From Kofleriaceae bacterium (GTDB lineage Bacteria; Myxococcota_A; Polyangia; Haliangiales; Haliangiaceae): a stretch of DNA of 64,000 nt. The stretch's first letter is position 1, and every line of letters begins with the position of its first letter. This document shows, one piece after another, positions 52,287 to 61,044 of the stretch. Position numbers and translations under genes: made by a program. The stretch spans positions 1 to 64,000 of the forward strand of contig JABFXX010000154.1 in NCBI GenBank assembly GCA_013368795.1. Reading direction: 5' to 3'. The notes under the pieces were generated by a model. It saw only the letters and a program-made list of their open reading frames with translations. It did not search any database and was not told the DNA's origin.

Positions 52287-53219
52287 ATGAAATTGATCGG
52301 GTGTGTGGTGGTCGCGGTCGCGGCCGTTGGTTGTGATGGTCCTGCCGGCGAGCCTGGAACACGCGGCCAGATGGGCACGATGGGCGAGATGGGTGAGATG
52401 GGCTTGGACGGCGTGAGCTGCTGGGATCTCGACAGCAATCGCGAGTGCTCGACGAACGAGGACATCGATCAGTCGGGCGGCTGCGACGTGCACGACTGCA
52501 CCGCGGTGCCGGTGCCGGGCCCGCAGGGTCCTGCTGGTGTGCAGGGTCCGCAGGGTCCGCAAGGCGCGACGGGCGCGACAGGCGCGACAGGTGCGACCGG
52601 CCCAACGGGACCGCAGGGACCGCAAGGACCGCAAGGTCCCCAGGGTGCGATGGGGCCGATGGGACCGATGGGCCTCACCGGCGCGACCGGCGCGATCGGC
52701 GCAACGGGTCCGACGGGCGCGACCGGCGCGAGAGGCGCAACGGGTCCGGCGGGCGCGACCGGCGCAGTCGGCCCGACGGGTCCGGCCGGTGCAATCGGCC
52801 CCGTGGGAGCTACGGGCGCAATGGGCCCGACGGGTCCGGCGGGCAGCCAAGGCCCCAAGGGCGATCAAGGTGATCCCGGCGATCCGGGACCGACGAGCAT
52901 CGCCTCGTGCCCGACGAACATGACGCAGCTCGAGCTACCGCACTCGACGCTGTGTTGGTTCGTCGGTCCAGCCGCTGCGTGGGACGCCGCAGACGACTAC
53001 TGCTGGGCGAATTTCCGCGGGCACCTCTGCACGCTGAATCAGTGGCGCAGCGCCGTATGTCGCGCCCGTGTGCAGAACCCGGGTCGCACGTGGACATCCG
53101 AGGTGCTCGGCAGCGGTACGTACGCACTCGTGAGCGGCTGCACGGGCGGCGAAGTGTCGCCTTTGCAGAGCGGTAGCCAGGTCCCTGGACCCTGCTGCGT
53201 CGAGTGGATGAAGTACTGA
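52287..53219 (+). CDS. collagen-like lipoprotein
   Basis: The protein has 310 residues. The lipoprotein signal [19 protein letters not shown] is followed at once by a short Gly-X-Y run. A Cys-bearing insert comes next ([18 protein letters not shown], about 44-62), then a long Gly-X-Y collagen-like domain (about 76-205, mainly [15 protein letters not shown] triplets). It closes with a 100-residue Cys-rich C-terminal domain ending CCVEWMKY, probably a globular trimerisation or binding domain ([20 protein letters not shown]). It should form a triple-helical stalk on the outer surface. It stands alone after the groEL terminator. Confidence 0.9.
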   Translation: MKLIGCVVVAVAAVGCDGPAGEPGTRGQMGTMGEMGEMGLDGVSCWDLDSNRECSTNEDIDQSGGCDVHDCTAVPVPGPQGPAGVQGPQGPQGATGATGATGATGPTGPQGPQGPQGPQGAMGPMGPMGLTGATGAIGATGPTGATGARGATGPAGATGAVGPTGPAGAIGPVGATGAMGPTGPAGSQGPKGDQGDPGDPGPTSIASCPTNMTQLELPHSTLCWFVGPAAAWDAADDYCWANFRGHLCTLNQWRSAVCRARVQNPGRTWTSEVLGSGTYALVSGCTGGEVSPLQSGSQVPGPCCVEWMKY

Positions 53220-53260
53220 CCTCGCAATCGTTCAGAAGTACTGACGTCCGAGATCGTTCA
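53211..53260. repeat. imperfect 25-bp direct repeat at the end of the collagen-like gene
   Basis: AAGTACTGAC followed by a variable five to seven bases and ATCGTTCA occurs twice in tandem (53211-53235 and 53236-53260). The first copy contains the stop codon of the collagen-like gene. It may be a small duplication or a paired binding site upstream of the receptor gene at 53396. Confidence 0.5.
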
Positions 53261-53395
53261 AACAAACAGGCGCGGCATCTTGCCGCCGTCGGATTTCCTG
53301 GCACTGGCGACACATCCGACAGCCGCGGGACCGCTAACATCGCTGTAACCATGGGGTGGTCGCGGCATGGTCATTGCTGCGCAGCGGCTGGTCCG

Positions 53396-55666
53396 ATGCG
53401 CTACCTCGTTGGTCTCTGTGTCGTTTTGGTTTCGGCCGTCGCGTGGGCGCAGCCAGAACCGACTCCCGAACAACCTCCACCGACGGAAACACCGTCGATA
53501 GATCCGACACCCGCGCCGCTGCCACCTGATGCGAAGAGCGTCACGGTACGTGGCAGGGTGATCAACTCACTCGGTCGTCCCGTACGCGGCGCGAAGATCA
53601 GCGTCGAGGGCTCGACCGATCAGGTGAAGACAGACAAGCAGGGGTGGTTCCGCATCGAGGCGCCGATCGGAGCGTCGCTCGTGATCGAAGCCGACGGCTA
53701 CGAGGTCGGCCTCGCGAACATCACGGCGGCGACGATCGACGACATCGTGCTGCTCACGACGTCGCAGGTGTCGGAGACGATCGAGGTGCAGAGCGAGGCG
53801 CCGCCGCCCTCGCCCGGCGCCGCGAAGCTCGATCGCCAGGAGCTGCAGCGCGTGCCCGGCACCGGTGGCGACGTCGTTCGCGCGCTCACCGTCATGCCGG
53901 GCGTCGTCAACTTGCAGGTGCCGCTCGGCTACTCGGGCGTCGTCATCCGCGGTGCGTCGCCGCAGGACTCGAAGGTTCTCGTCGACGACTTCGAGATCCC
54001 GGTCCTGTTCCACAACATCGGCTTTCGCGCGATCCTGCCGGCGGAGTCGATCGCGTCGCTCGACTTCATCCCCGGTGGCTTCGACGTCGGCTTCGGCCGC
54101 GCGTCGAGCGGCATCGTCTCGCTGACGACGCGCCCGGGCGCCGACCAGCGCACCGCGCAGGCGGAGGTGTCGTTCATCGACGGCGGTCTGCTCGCGCAGG
54201 GACGCATGGGCAAGAAGAGCCGCTACATGTTCGGCATCCGGCGCTCGACGATCGACTTCCTGCTGCCGTCGATCATTCCAGAGAGCGCCGACCTGTCGCT
54301 GACGACGGTGCCGAGCTACTGGGATGGCCAGTTCCGCATCGACCACGCGCTGTCTTCGAAGTGGCAGCTCGCGCTGTCGGGCATCGGCACGATCGACACG
54401 TTCGAGCTGTACGGCACCAAGAACACCGACAACGACACGAAGCGCTTCTTCAACCGCACCCAGTTCCTCCGCCTCACTGCGCAGGCGAGATATCACTCCG
54501 GTCCGTGGAGCGCGAACCTCGCGCTGTCGGGCCTGCTCCCCGAGTTCATCTTCGAGATCGGCGCGTTCCAGCACATCAACGTCACCCAGCCGACGGTCAC
54601 GCCGCGCGTCGATGTCGTTCGCTCGTGGGCCAAGGCGCTCGGCTTGACGAACGTCGAGTGGCGCATCGGCGGTGAAGCGCAGGTCGGCCGCAGCCACCTG
54701 TCGCTCGCGCTGCCTCACGAGCCGCGCGAGGGCGAGACGATGGATGGCTTCGATCCGCGCGACGTCACCGAGACGTTCGACGGCTCGTTCTGGATCCCGG
54801 ACTTCGCCGCCTGGACCGCGCTGAGCGCGAACCTCGATCCGAACATCCGCGTGACGCTCGGCGTGCGCGGCGACGCGTTCACGCGCTCGGGCGAGGTCAC
54901 GCCGCAGCCGCGCGGCGAGCTCAAGTGGAAGCTCAATCCGAAGTGGACGTGGCGCCTGTCGGCAGGCGCGTATCGCCGTCCGCCCGAGTTCCAGAGCGAG
55001 GTCCTCCAGAAGGATCTCGAGTCGGAGCACTCGACGCAGACGATCACCGGCTTTCAGTACGACCCCACCGAGGGCGCGCGGCTGCAAGCGTCGGTCTACT
55101 ACACCGATCGCTCGAACCTCATCACGACCCAGATGGACGGCACGCTCGGCAACGAGGGCCGCGGCACGACGAGCGGTGCCGAGCTGCTCGGCACGTACCG
55201 CCGCGGACCGTGGTTCGGGTGGCTCAGCTACTCGTACTCGCACTCGACGCGCGTCGATCACCCTGGCGACGAGCGCCGCCTGTTCTCGTACGACCAGCCG
55301 CACAGCCTCAATGCGGCGGCGAGCTGGAAGGGCAAGCGCTGGCAGGTCGGCGGTCGATTCCAGCTGTACTCCGGCTTGCCCTACACGCCGGCGATCGGCT
55401 CGATCCTCGACAGCGATCGCAACATCTACATCCCGCTCTACGCCGACGTGAACAGCGAGCGCGCGCCGATCCACCATCAGCTCGACCTGCGCGTCGACTA
55501 TTCGTGGCAGTGGGGACCGACCGCGCTGACGTTCTTCGTCGACGTGCAGAACGTCTACATGAACGAGAGCATCGTCACGTACTTCTACGGCTACGACTTC
55601 ACCGAGCGCGCTGCGTTCAAGTCGATCCCGATCATCCCGTCGCTCGGTCTGCGAGGTGTGCTGTGA
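53396..55666 (+). CDS. TonB-dependent receptor-like outer-membrane protein (pair 1)
   Basis: The protein has 756 residues. The signal peptide is MRYLVGLCVVLVSAVAWAQP. A Pro-rich linker leads to a carboxypeptidase-regulatory-like domain (VTVRGRVINSLGRPVRGAKI, about 50-130). The plug domain follows (VVIRGASPQDSKVLVDDFEI, ASLDFIPGGFDVGFGRASSG), then a beta-barrel of about 500 residues with TonB-receptor strands (VTLGVRGDAFTRSGEVTPQP; GWLSYSYSHSTRVDHPGDER; LNAAASWKGKRWQVGGRFQL). The C-terminus FIIPSLGLRGVL-like end fits a barrel. It probably imports a ligand with TonB, or works as a surface receptor. The paired lipoprotein gene overlaps its stop (GTGA). Confidence 0.88.
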   Translation: MRYLVGLCVVLVSAVAWAQPEPTPEQPPPTETPSIDPTPAPLPPDAKSVTVRGRVINSLGRPVRGAKISVEGSTDQVKTDKQGWFRIEAPIGASLVIEADGYEVGLANITAATIDDIVLLTTSQVSETIEVQSEAPPPSPGAAKLDRQELQRVPGTGGDVVRALTVMPGVVNLQVPLGYSGVVIRGASPQDSKVLVDDFEIPVLFHNIGFRAILPAESIASLDFIPGGFDVGFGRASSGIVSLTTRPGADQRTAQAEVSFIDGGLLAQGRMGKKSRYMFGIRRSTIDFLLPSIIPESADLSLTTVPSYWDGQFRIDHALSSKWQLALSGIGTIDTFELYGTKNTDNDTKRFFNRTQFLRLTAQARYHSGPWSANLALSGLLPEFIFEIGAFQHINVTQPTVTPRVDVVRSWAKALGLTNVEWRIGGEAQVGRSHLSLALPHEPREGETMDGFDPRDVTETFDGSFWIPDFAAWTALSANLDPNIRVTLGVRGDAFTRSGEVTPQPRGELKWKLNPKWTWRLSAGAYRRPPEFQSEVLQKDLESEHSTQTITGFQYDPTEGARLQASVYYTDRSNLITTQMDGTLGNEGRGTTSGAELLGTYRRGPWFGWLSYSYSHSTRVDHPGDERRLFSYDQPHSLNAAASWKGKRWQVGGRFQLYSGLPYTPAIGSILDSDRNIYIPLYADVNSERAPIHHQLDLRVDYSWQWGPTALTFFVDVQNVYMNESIVTYFYGYDFTERAAFKSIPIIPSLGLRGVL

Positions 55667-56379
55667 GATACGCGCTTCTTCTCGTCGCGCTCGCCGTCGG
55701 CGCGTGTGACATCGACATCGATCAGCCGTGGGAGCTCGAGCACGATCGCATCATCGCGGTCCGCGCCGAGCCGCCGCGGATCCTGCCCGGTGAGCAATCG
55801 CGGATCGATCTGCTCGCCGGATTCCAGGAGATGCCGGTCACCGAGCGCGCACCGGATGTCGCGCAGGTCGTGTCGCCGATGATCCTCGCGAGCACACTCG
55901 CCGCCGATAACGGCGCGTGGGTCGTCACCGCGCCGAGCGAGGATCAGCTCGCCGCTGCGCGCGCCGAGCTCGGCCTCATGGCAGGCGCGCCGGTGCCGCT
56001 GACGATCGGCGTCGCCGCCGCGTGGCCGAATCCCGTGACGTCGATCGACGCGATGCATTTCGGGGCGACGAAGGTCATCTGGCTCGGCGAGACCGGTGCG
56101 AACCCGACGATGGCCGGCATCACGATCGACGGCAACGATCCGGGCTCGACCGATCTCGTCATTCCGAAGGACGGCGAGACGCACCTGTTCGTCGAGGGCG
56201 ACGACGAGAAGGACATCGTCAACTGGCTGACCTCGTGCGGCGAGATGCACGACTTCGATTCGCACCAGGCCTATCTGACCGTCGGCCCCGACGATCCGAC
56301 CGAAGGTCAGCTCGCGCTCGTGTTCCGCGACGAGCGCGGTGGCGTCGCCTGGCGCATCTGGAACATCCGCGCCCAGTGA
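55663..56379 (+). CDS. lipoprotein partner of the receptor (pair 1)
   Basis: The protein has 238 residues, GTG start overlapping the receptor stop by four bases. The lipobox reads RYALLLVALAVGACDID. The mature protein reads PWELEHDRIIAVRAEPPRIL and ends DERGGVAWRIWNIRAQ. A homologous protein follows the second receptor (60313-61023) with the same motifs (WQLDHDHVIVARATPPRV; REGGVAWRVWPVRAE). It could be a surface-exposed ligand-binding partner, analogous in genetic arrangement to SusD or other receptor lipoproteins, although no sequence similarity to SusD is seen. Confidence 0.8.
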   Translation: MRYALLLVALAVGACDIDIDQPWELEHDRIIAVRAEPPRILPGEQSRIDLLAGFQEMPVTERAPDVAQVVSPMILASTLAADNGAWVVTAPSEDQLAAARAELGLMAGAPVPLTIGVAAAWPNPVTSIDAMHFGATKVIWLGETGANPTMAGITIDGNDPGSTDLVIPKDGETHLFVEGDDEKDIVNWLTSCGEMHDFDSHQAYLTVGPDDPTEGQLALVFRDERGGVAWRIWNIRAQ

Positions 56380-56425
56380 CCTGACGTGACCTGAACAATC
56401 GCCGCAGGCGCCCGTCTCCGAAAGC

Positions 56426-56797
56426 ATGGGCGCGCGCAGGCGCAACACGTTGCTCCTCATCGAGCGGGATCAGACCCGCCGGCTCCGGCTCGGCACCGCG
56501 ATCCTGCGCGAGGGCTGGCAGCTCGCGATGCTCGAGCGCGGCGCCGATGCGCTACAGGCCGCCGGTTACATCAAGCCGAGCGTGATCCTGTGCGATCTCG
56601 ACGACGATGCGAACCTGCGGCACATCGAGGCGCTGCGCGCGAACGGCTGCGCGAATGCGACGATCATCGGGCTCGTGAGTCAGAACAGCGTCGAGAATCC
56701 CGGCACCGTCGACGCGATCATCACGCGGCCGGTCAAACCGCCGGAGCTATTCGAGCTGATCGCCGATTGCGAGAAGCGCCACGCCGCGGCCGAGTGA
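56426..56797 (+). CDS. single-domain, degenerate response-regulator receiver
   Basis: This 123-residue protein resembles a receiver domain: TLLLIERDQTRRLRLGTAIL opening, PSVILCDLDDDANLRHIEAL around the usual phospho-Asp, a lone IIGLVSQNS, and RPVKPPELFELIADCEKR with the conserved Lys-Pro. The acidic pair at the N-terminus reads ER-D rather than DD. The domain has no output module. It stands between the lipoprotein and two leftward genes; no histidine kinase is near. Confidence 0.7.
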   Translation: MGARRRNTLLLIERDQTRRLRLGTAILREGWQLAMLERGADALQAAGYIKPSVILCDLDDDANLRHIEALRANGCANATIIGLVSQNSVENPGTVDAIITRPVKPPELFELIADCEKRHAAAE

Positions 56798-56800
56798 CCG

Positions 56801-57133
56801 CTACTTGCTCCAGGTGCCGCCCTTGTCCGTGCACATCTTCTCGAGCGCGGCTACGTCGCCGAGCGGGTTGCCGTCATAGTAGACGTCCGTGCCCTCGTTG
56901 CGCTTGCACTTGCCCGCGCTCGGTGTCGGGCACGCCGTCATCGTGAACTTCGCGCCGCTATCGACGACGGTGCAGAGCTTCGCGAGGCTGTCGCTGCCGG
57001 CGGCGAGGTTCGCCGAGCTGTACTCGACGCACATCTTCATCGAGTCGCTGTTACACGAGGCGACCTTGGTGTCTTCCGGGGCTGACTTCTTGCCACACGA
57101 GGCGAGCGCGAGGAGGAGGAGCAATGTACGCAT
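56801..57133 (-). CDS. small Cys-rich lipoprotein
   Basis: The protein has 110 residues. Lipobox MRTLLLLLALASCGKKS. The mature part has eight cysteines or so in a short span (VASCNSDSMKMCVEYSSANL; KLCTVVDSGAKFTMTACPTP; CKRNEG; EKMCTDKGGTW), suggesting a disulphide-stabilised periplasmic or surface domain. No family recognised. It follows the gene at 57148-58017 after a short spacer and may be its operon partner. Confidence 0.72.
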   Translation of the reverse strand: MRTLLLLLALASCGKKSAPEDTKVASCNSDSMKMCVEYSSANLAAGSDSLAKLCTVVDSGAKFTMTACPTPSAGKCKRNEGTDVYYDGNPLGDVAALEKMCTDKGGTWSK

Positions 57134-57147
57134 GGCGCGATCGTACG

Positions 57148-58017
57148 TCAGCGCTTCACCTTCTTCACACTTCCCTTCGGCGTGATCGCGATTGCCTCAC
57201 TCGCGCCGATCGCACCGATGTCGCGCGCCTTCGTCGAGACCTGGCCCCACTGGCCGATCTTCGTGACGTCGGTGTCGCAGATGCGATCGCCGGCACCGCA
57301 CCGGTAGTACGCGTGGATCCGCTCGCCGCTGGCGACGAGATGGACGTCGGTGATCGCGCCGGGCTGGCTCGCCCAGTCGGGATGCTGCAGCGGCGCGCCT
57401 TCCTTCGACAGGCCGACCATCGACAGTCGCGCACCGCTTCCGTCGGCCGTGTAGTAGAGCGCGAGCTGGTAGCCATCGCCGTTCCACGCGACGTCGGCGA
57501 GCGCCCACGGGATCGCGACCTCCTTCGCGTCGCCGGTCGGCTTGCCGTCCTTGTCGAGCTCGGCCATGTACGTGTGCGCCTCGTTCGCGTTCTGCGCCTC
57601 GAGCTCCTGGAAGAAGATCGTGAAGCCCGTCGGCGTCGCGGTCATCGCGACCGCGTACGGCAGGTCGTTGCGCTTGCCCTTGCGGGCGATCACGCGAGCC
57701 TTGCCAGCGTCGCTGCCGTCGAGCACGTGAACGCGAAATGGCCCGTTCGCGTCGTCGACGAGCAGCGCGAGCACCGTCTTGCCGTGACCGACCTCGAGCG
57801 TGCTCGCGGCCTCGCCCTGATAGAGCGTCGTCGGCTTTGCCTTGCCTGCCTCGAGCACGACGCCGGACTTCTTGCCGCCGCCGGTCGTGGTCGCGAGCTT
57901 GATCGTGTCGCCCGACGGCGCGATTTCTGCGCGGACATCGACCTGCGAAAGATCGCCCTCCTGCTCGGCAAAAGCAGGAGACGAGACGAGGAGCGCGAGC
58001 AGGAGAACGCGGTGCAT
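57148..58017 (-). CDS. secreted protein of unknown function, propeller-like
   Basis: The protein has 289 residues. The signal peptide is MHRVLLLALLVSSPAFAEQ. The mature part is beta-rich with repeated short blades (TVLALLVDDANGPFRVHVLD; GFTIFFQELEAQNANEAHTY; GYQLALYYTADGSGARLSMV; ITDVHLVASGERIHAYYRC), which suggests a six-bladed or WD-like propeller but without a named family. There are two Cys late in the protein. It is divergent from the second receptor gene. Confidence 0.72.
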   Translation of the reverse strand: MHRVLLLALLVSSPAFAEQEGDLSQVDVRAEIAPSGDTIKLATTTGGGKKSGVVLEAGKAKPTTLYQGEAASTLEVGHGKTVLALLVDDANGPFRVHVLDGSDAGKARVIARKGKRNDLPYAVAMTATPTGFTIFFQELEAQNANEAHTYMAELDKDGKPTGDAKEVAIPWALADVAWNGDGYQLALYYTADGSGARLSMVGLSKEGAPLQHPDWASQPGAITDVHLVASGERIHAYYRCGAGDRICDTDVTKIGQWGQVSTKARDIGAIGASEAIAITPKGSVKKVKR

Positions 58018-58061
58018 GCCCTCACGTGCGCCGCACAGGCCGTTTCGTGACCGGGAAATCG

Positions 58062-58080
58062 CGGAGCCGAGCTAGCTCCG
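58062..58080. other. inverted repeat in a divergent spacer
   Basis: CGGAGC, a 7-base loop (CGAGCTA), then GCTCCG form a short perfect stem. It lies in the 124 bases between the divergent genes ending at 58017 and starting at 58142. It could be an operator or leader hairpin; evidence is only the symmetry. Confidence 0.25.
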
Positions 58081-58141
58081 AGAATTGCTTAGCGTTTTCT
58101 GCCTTGCCGGACGCACGATTTGCACGAAGTCTGAACGCACT

Positions 58142-60316
58142 TTGCGACGCTGGGTGGTCGTCATCATGCTCGCCGGCGGCGTCGCTGCTGCGGATCCAGG
58201 CCGCGTCACCGGACGCGTGATCGATGCGCAGGGAAGGCCCGTGAAGGGTGCCGTCGTGTCGGTCGAGGGGGCGACCGACACGACGGCCACGACCGACGCC
58301 AAGGGCCGCTACACGCTCGACAGCGCCCTACCCGGTGCGTCGCTGATCGTCCTCGCCGATGGCTACGGCGCGGGCCTCGGCATCGCGGGCGACGATGTCG
58401 TGCTGCTCGGCGAGGCGCAGGCCGCCGAGACGATCGAGGTGAAGGGCGAGCGGCCGCCCGGGTCGCAAGGCGCAGCGACGCTCGAGCGCGCGCAGCTGCA
58501 GCGCCTGCCGGGCGCCGGCAACGACGTGATGCGCGCGCTGTCGGCGATGCCCGGCGTCGCGAGCTATCCGCTTCCGCTCGGCTCGACGGGCGTCGTCATT
58601 CGCGGCAGCTCGCCGCAAGACTCGAAGGTCCTCGTCGACGACTTCGAGGTCCCGATGCTCTACCACTACCTCGGGTTCCGCTCGATCGTGCCGAGCGACG
58701 CGATCGATACGCTCGAGTACATCCCCGGCGGCTTCGACGTGAGCCAGGGCCGCGCCGCATCGGGCATCGTGTCGCTGACGACGCGCGCGGGCGACGCCAA
58801 GCGAGGCCAGCAGTTCGAGACGAGCGCGGGCGAGATCGGCATGCTCGCGCAGGGCACGTTCGATCGCGGCAAGTACATGATCGCGTTTCGCCGCTCGGCG
58901 ATCGACCTCGTGCTGCCGATGCTCCTGCCGCCTTCTGCAGACCTCGCGCTGACGACGGTGCCTCGCTACTACGACGAGCAGGTCCGCCTCGACTACGCGC
59001 TCTCCGAGAAGTGGACGCTGCGCGTGTCGAGCCTCGGTTCCGACGACGCGATGGAGCTCTACGCGAGCCGCGACAAGAACCCCGACAAGCGCTTCTTGAA
59101 CCGCGGCCGGTTCATCCGGCTGACCGCGTCCGCGCACTATCACGACGGTCCGCTCACCGCGAAGATCGCGGTCAGCGGCATCGCGACCCAGTCGCAGTTC
59201 GAGCGCGGCGAGGTCCAGCACATGAACGTGACGTCGCCCGCGCTGACGACGCGCGCCGAGGTCTCGCGCACGGCGACCGAGTTTGTCGGGCTGCGCGACG
59301 TCGCGTGGCGCACCGGCGTCGAGACCGTGACGACGCGCCACTCGCTCGACGTCGCGGCCCCTCGCGAGCGCCGCGAAGGTGAGCCGCCGCCCGTCGACGA
59401 CATGATGGATCTGTCGGAGCAGTACACGGGCAACGTCGAGACCGCGAACCTCGCCGGCTGGACGTCGGTCGCGGCGTCGCTCGACGAGCGCGTGAAGTTC
59501 GAGACCGGCCTGCGCGTCGACGCGTACACGCGTGCCGACGACGTCGCCGTGCAGCCGCGCGGCGAGCTACAGATCCGCGTGTCGCCCGAGGTCGTCGCGC
59601 GCCTCAGCGCCGGCTACTACAGCCGTCCCGCCGAGTATCAGACCGAGCTGCTCGATCCGAAGCTCGAGGCAGAGCGCTCGCATCAGGCGATCGGCGGCGT
59701 GCTCTACGAGCCGGCCGAGGGCGTTCGCCTGCAGGGCTCGCTCTATTACACGCAGCGCACGAACCTCATCACGCGCGACACGATGACCGGCGTGCTCGGC
59801 AACGAAGGCCGCGGCACGACGTACGGCGCCGAGGTCGTCGGCTCGCTGAACCGCGGGCCGTGGTTCGGCTGGCTCGCGTACGCGTACTCGCACTCGACGC
59901 GCGTCGACGTGCCGGGCGCCAGCGAGCGCCTGTTCGACTACGACCAGCCGCACAGCCTCAACGTCGCGGGGAGCTACAAGCGCGGCCGCTGGCAGTTCGG
60001 CGCGCGGTTCCGTCTGCACTCCGGTCTGCCGCAGACGCCCGTCGTCGACTCGATCTACGACAGCGACGCGAACCTCTACTACCCGGTCTACGGCGAGGTG
60101 AACTCCGAGCGCGCGCCGCTCCATCACCAGCTCGATCTCCGCATCGACCGCACGTCGAAGTGGGGGCCGATCAAGATCACGCAGTTCCTCGACGTCCAGA
60201 ACGTCTACTTGAACGACACCGTCGTCGGCTACTTCTACGGCTTCGACTACTCGCAGCGCGCCGCGTTCCGCACGCTGCCGATCCTCCCGACCGCAGGACT
60301 GCGAGGCGAGTTTTGA
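58142..60316 (+). CDS. TonB-dependent receptor-like outer-membrane protein (pair 2)
   Basis: The protein has about 724 residues. The best start is TTG 58142, giving the signal RRWVVVIMLAGGVAAADP. A carboxypeptidase-regulatory-like domain (GRVTGRVIDAQGRPVKGAVV) leads to the plug (VVIRGSSPQDSKVLVDDFEV; DTLEYIPGGFDVSQGRAASG) and a long barrel. It is clearly paralogous to the protein at 53396-55666: PQDSKVLVDDFE, GIVSLTTR, GWLAYAYSHSTRVDVPG and RAAFRTLPILPTAGLRG align with it. Start choice is uncertain because TTG is the only option that yields a signal peptide of usual length. Its lipoprotein partner overlaps the stop (TTGA). Confidence 0.86.
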   Translation: MRRWVVVIMLAGGVAAADPGRVTGRVIDAQGRPVKGAVVSVEGATDTTATTDAKGRYTLDSALPGASLIVLADGYGAGLGIAGDDVVLLGEAQAAETIEVKGERPPGSQGAATLERAQLQRLPGAGNDVMRALSAMPGVASYPLPLGSTGVVIRGSSPQDSKVLVDDFEVPMLYHYLGFRSIVPSDAIDTLEYIPGGFDVSQGRAASGIVSLTTRAGDAKRGQQFETSAGEIGMLAQGTFDRGKYMIAFRRSAIDLVLPMLLPPSADLALTTVPRYYDEQVRLDYALSEKWTLRVSSLGSDDAMELYASRDKNPDKRFLNRGRFIRLTASAHYHDGPLTAKIAVSGIATQSQFERGEVQHMNVTSPALTTRAEVSRTATEFVGLRDVAWRTGVETVTTRHSLDVAAPRERREGEPPPVDDMMDLSEQYTGNVETANLAGWTSVAASLDERVKFETGLRVDAYTRADDVAVQPRGELQIRVSPEVVARLSAGYYSRPAEYQTELLDPKLEAERSHQAIGGVLYEPAEGVRLQGSLYYTQRTNLITRDTMTGVLGNEGRGTTYGAEVVGSLNRGPWFGWLAYAYSHSTRVDVPGASERLFDYDQPHSLNVAGSYKRGRWQFGARFRLHSGLPQTPVVDSIYDSDANLYYPVYGEVNSERAPLHHQLDLRIDRTSKWGPIKITQFLDVQNVYLNDTVVGYFYGFDYSQRAAFRTLPILPTAGLRGEF

Positions 60317-61023
60317 GATACCTGCTGCTGCTCGTCGCGATCACCGGATGCATCGACCCGATCGACGCGCGCTGGCAGCTCGATCACGACCACGTGATCG
60401 TCGCCCGCGCCACGCCGCCACGCGTCCGCGAAGGTGAAGGCACGAACCTCGACGCGCTCGTCGCGCACGAGGGCAAGCCGGTCTCGGTCGAGGCGCCGCA
60501 AACTGCGGAGGTCGCGCAGGGCTCCGCAAACTTTGCACGCTACCTGACCCAGGAGGACGGCTCGTGGGTGCTCCACGCGCCCGACGCGAGGACGCTCGCC
60601 GCGGCGCGCCCGGCGCTCGGTATCGACGAGAACGCGCCGGTGCCGGTCGAGGTCGTGCTGACGTTCCCGCACGGCAACGAGCGCGCCGGGCTCGACCCGT
60701 TCCACGTGCGGAAGACGGTGTGGATGGGCGAGCCGTCGACAAATCCCGATCTCCCGGCGATCACCGTCGACGGTGTGCCCGCGCCGGACGAGGGTGCCGA
60801 GGTCGTGTTGCCGATCGGCCGCGACGTCTACCTCAGCGCCGACGCCGGCGACGGCCAGCGCGTGAACTGGCTCACGAACGTCGGCACGCTGTTCCAGGAC
60901 GACGTCGCGACATCGTTTCTGCGTGTCGCACCTACGGATAGCCTTTCGGGTGAGCTCGTCGTCGTCGTGCGCGACCGCGAAGGCGGCGTCGCGTGGCGGG
61001 TCTGGCCCGTGCGCGCCGAGTAG
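60313..61023 (+). CDS. lipoprotein partner of the receptor (pair 2)
   Basis: The protein has 236 residues. The TTG start at 60313 overlaps the receptor stop and gives the lipobox RYLLLLVAITGCIDP. The body (VEVVLTFPHGNERAGLDPFH, KTVWMGEPSTNPDLPAITVD) and the end (VVVRDREGGVAWRVWPVRAE) match the pair 1 lipoprotein at the same positions, so the two operons are duplicates. The unusual TTG start gives low, coupled translation. The ligand is unknown. Confidence 0.8.
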   Translation: MRYLLLLVAITGCIDPIDARWQLDHDHVIVARATPPRVREGEGTNLDALVAHEGKPVSVEAPQTAEVAQGSANFARYLTQEDGSWVLHAPDARTLAAARPALGIDENAPVPVEVVLTFPHGNERAGLDPFHVRKTVWMGEPSTNPDLPAITVDGVPAPDEGAEVVLPIGRDVYLSADAGDGQRVNWLTNVGTLFQDDVATSFLRVAPTDSLSGELVVVVRDREGGVAWRVWPVRAE

Positions 61024-61044
61024 TACCCGCGATACAATGGTCCG

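Noticed and set aside
52500-52880. Dense short repeats that look like an array
   Set aside because: They are Gly-X-Y codon repeats of the collagen-like gene, with no constant repeat/spacer structure; not a CRISPR.
56389-56410. CTGAACA half-site before the receiver gene at 56426
   Set aside because: The second half does not fit at the right spacing; only one half matches the SOS-type box.
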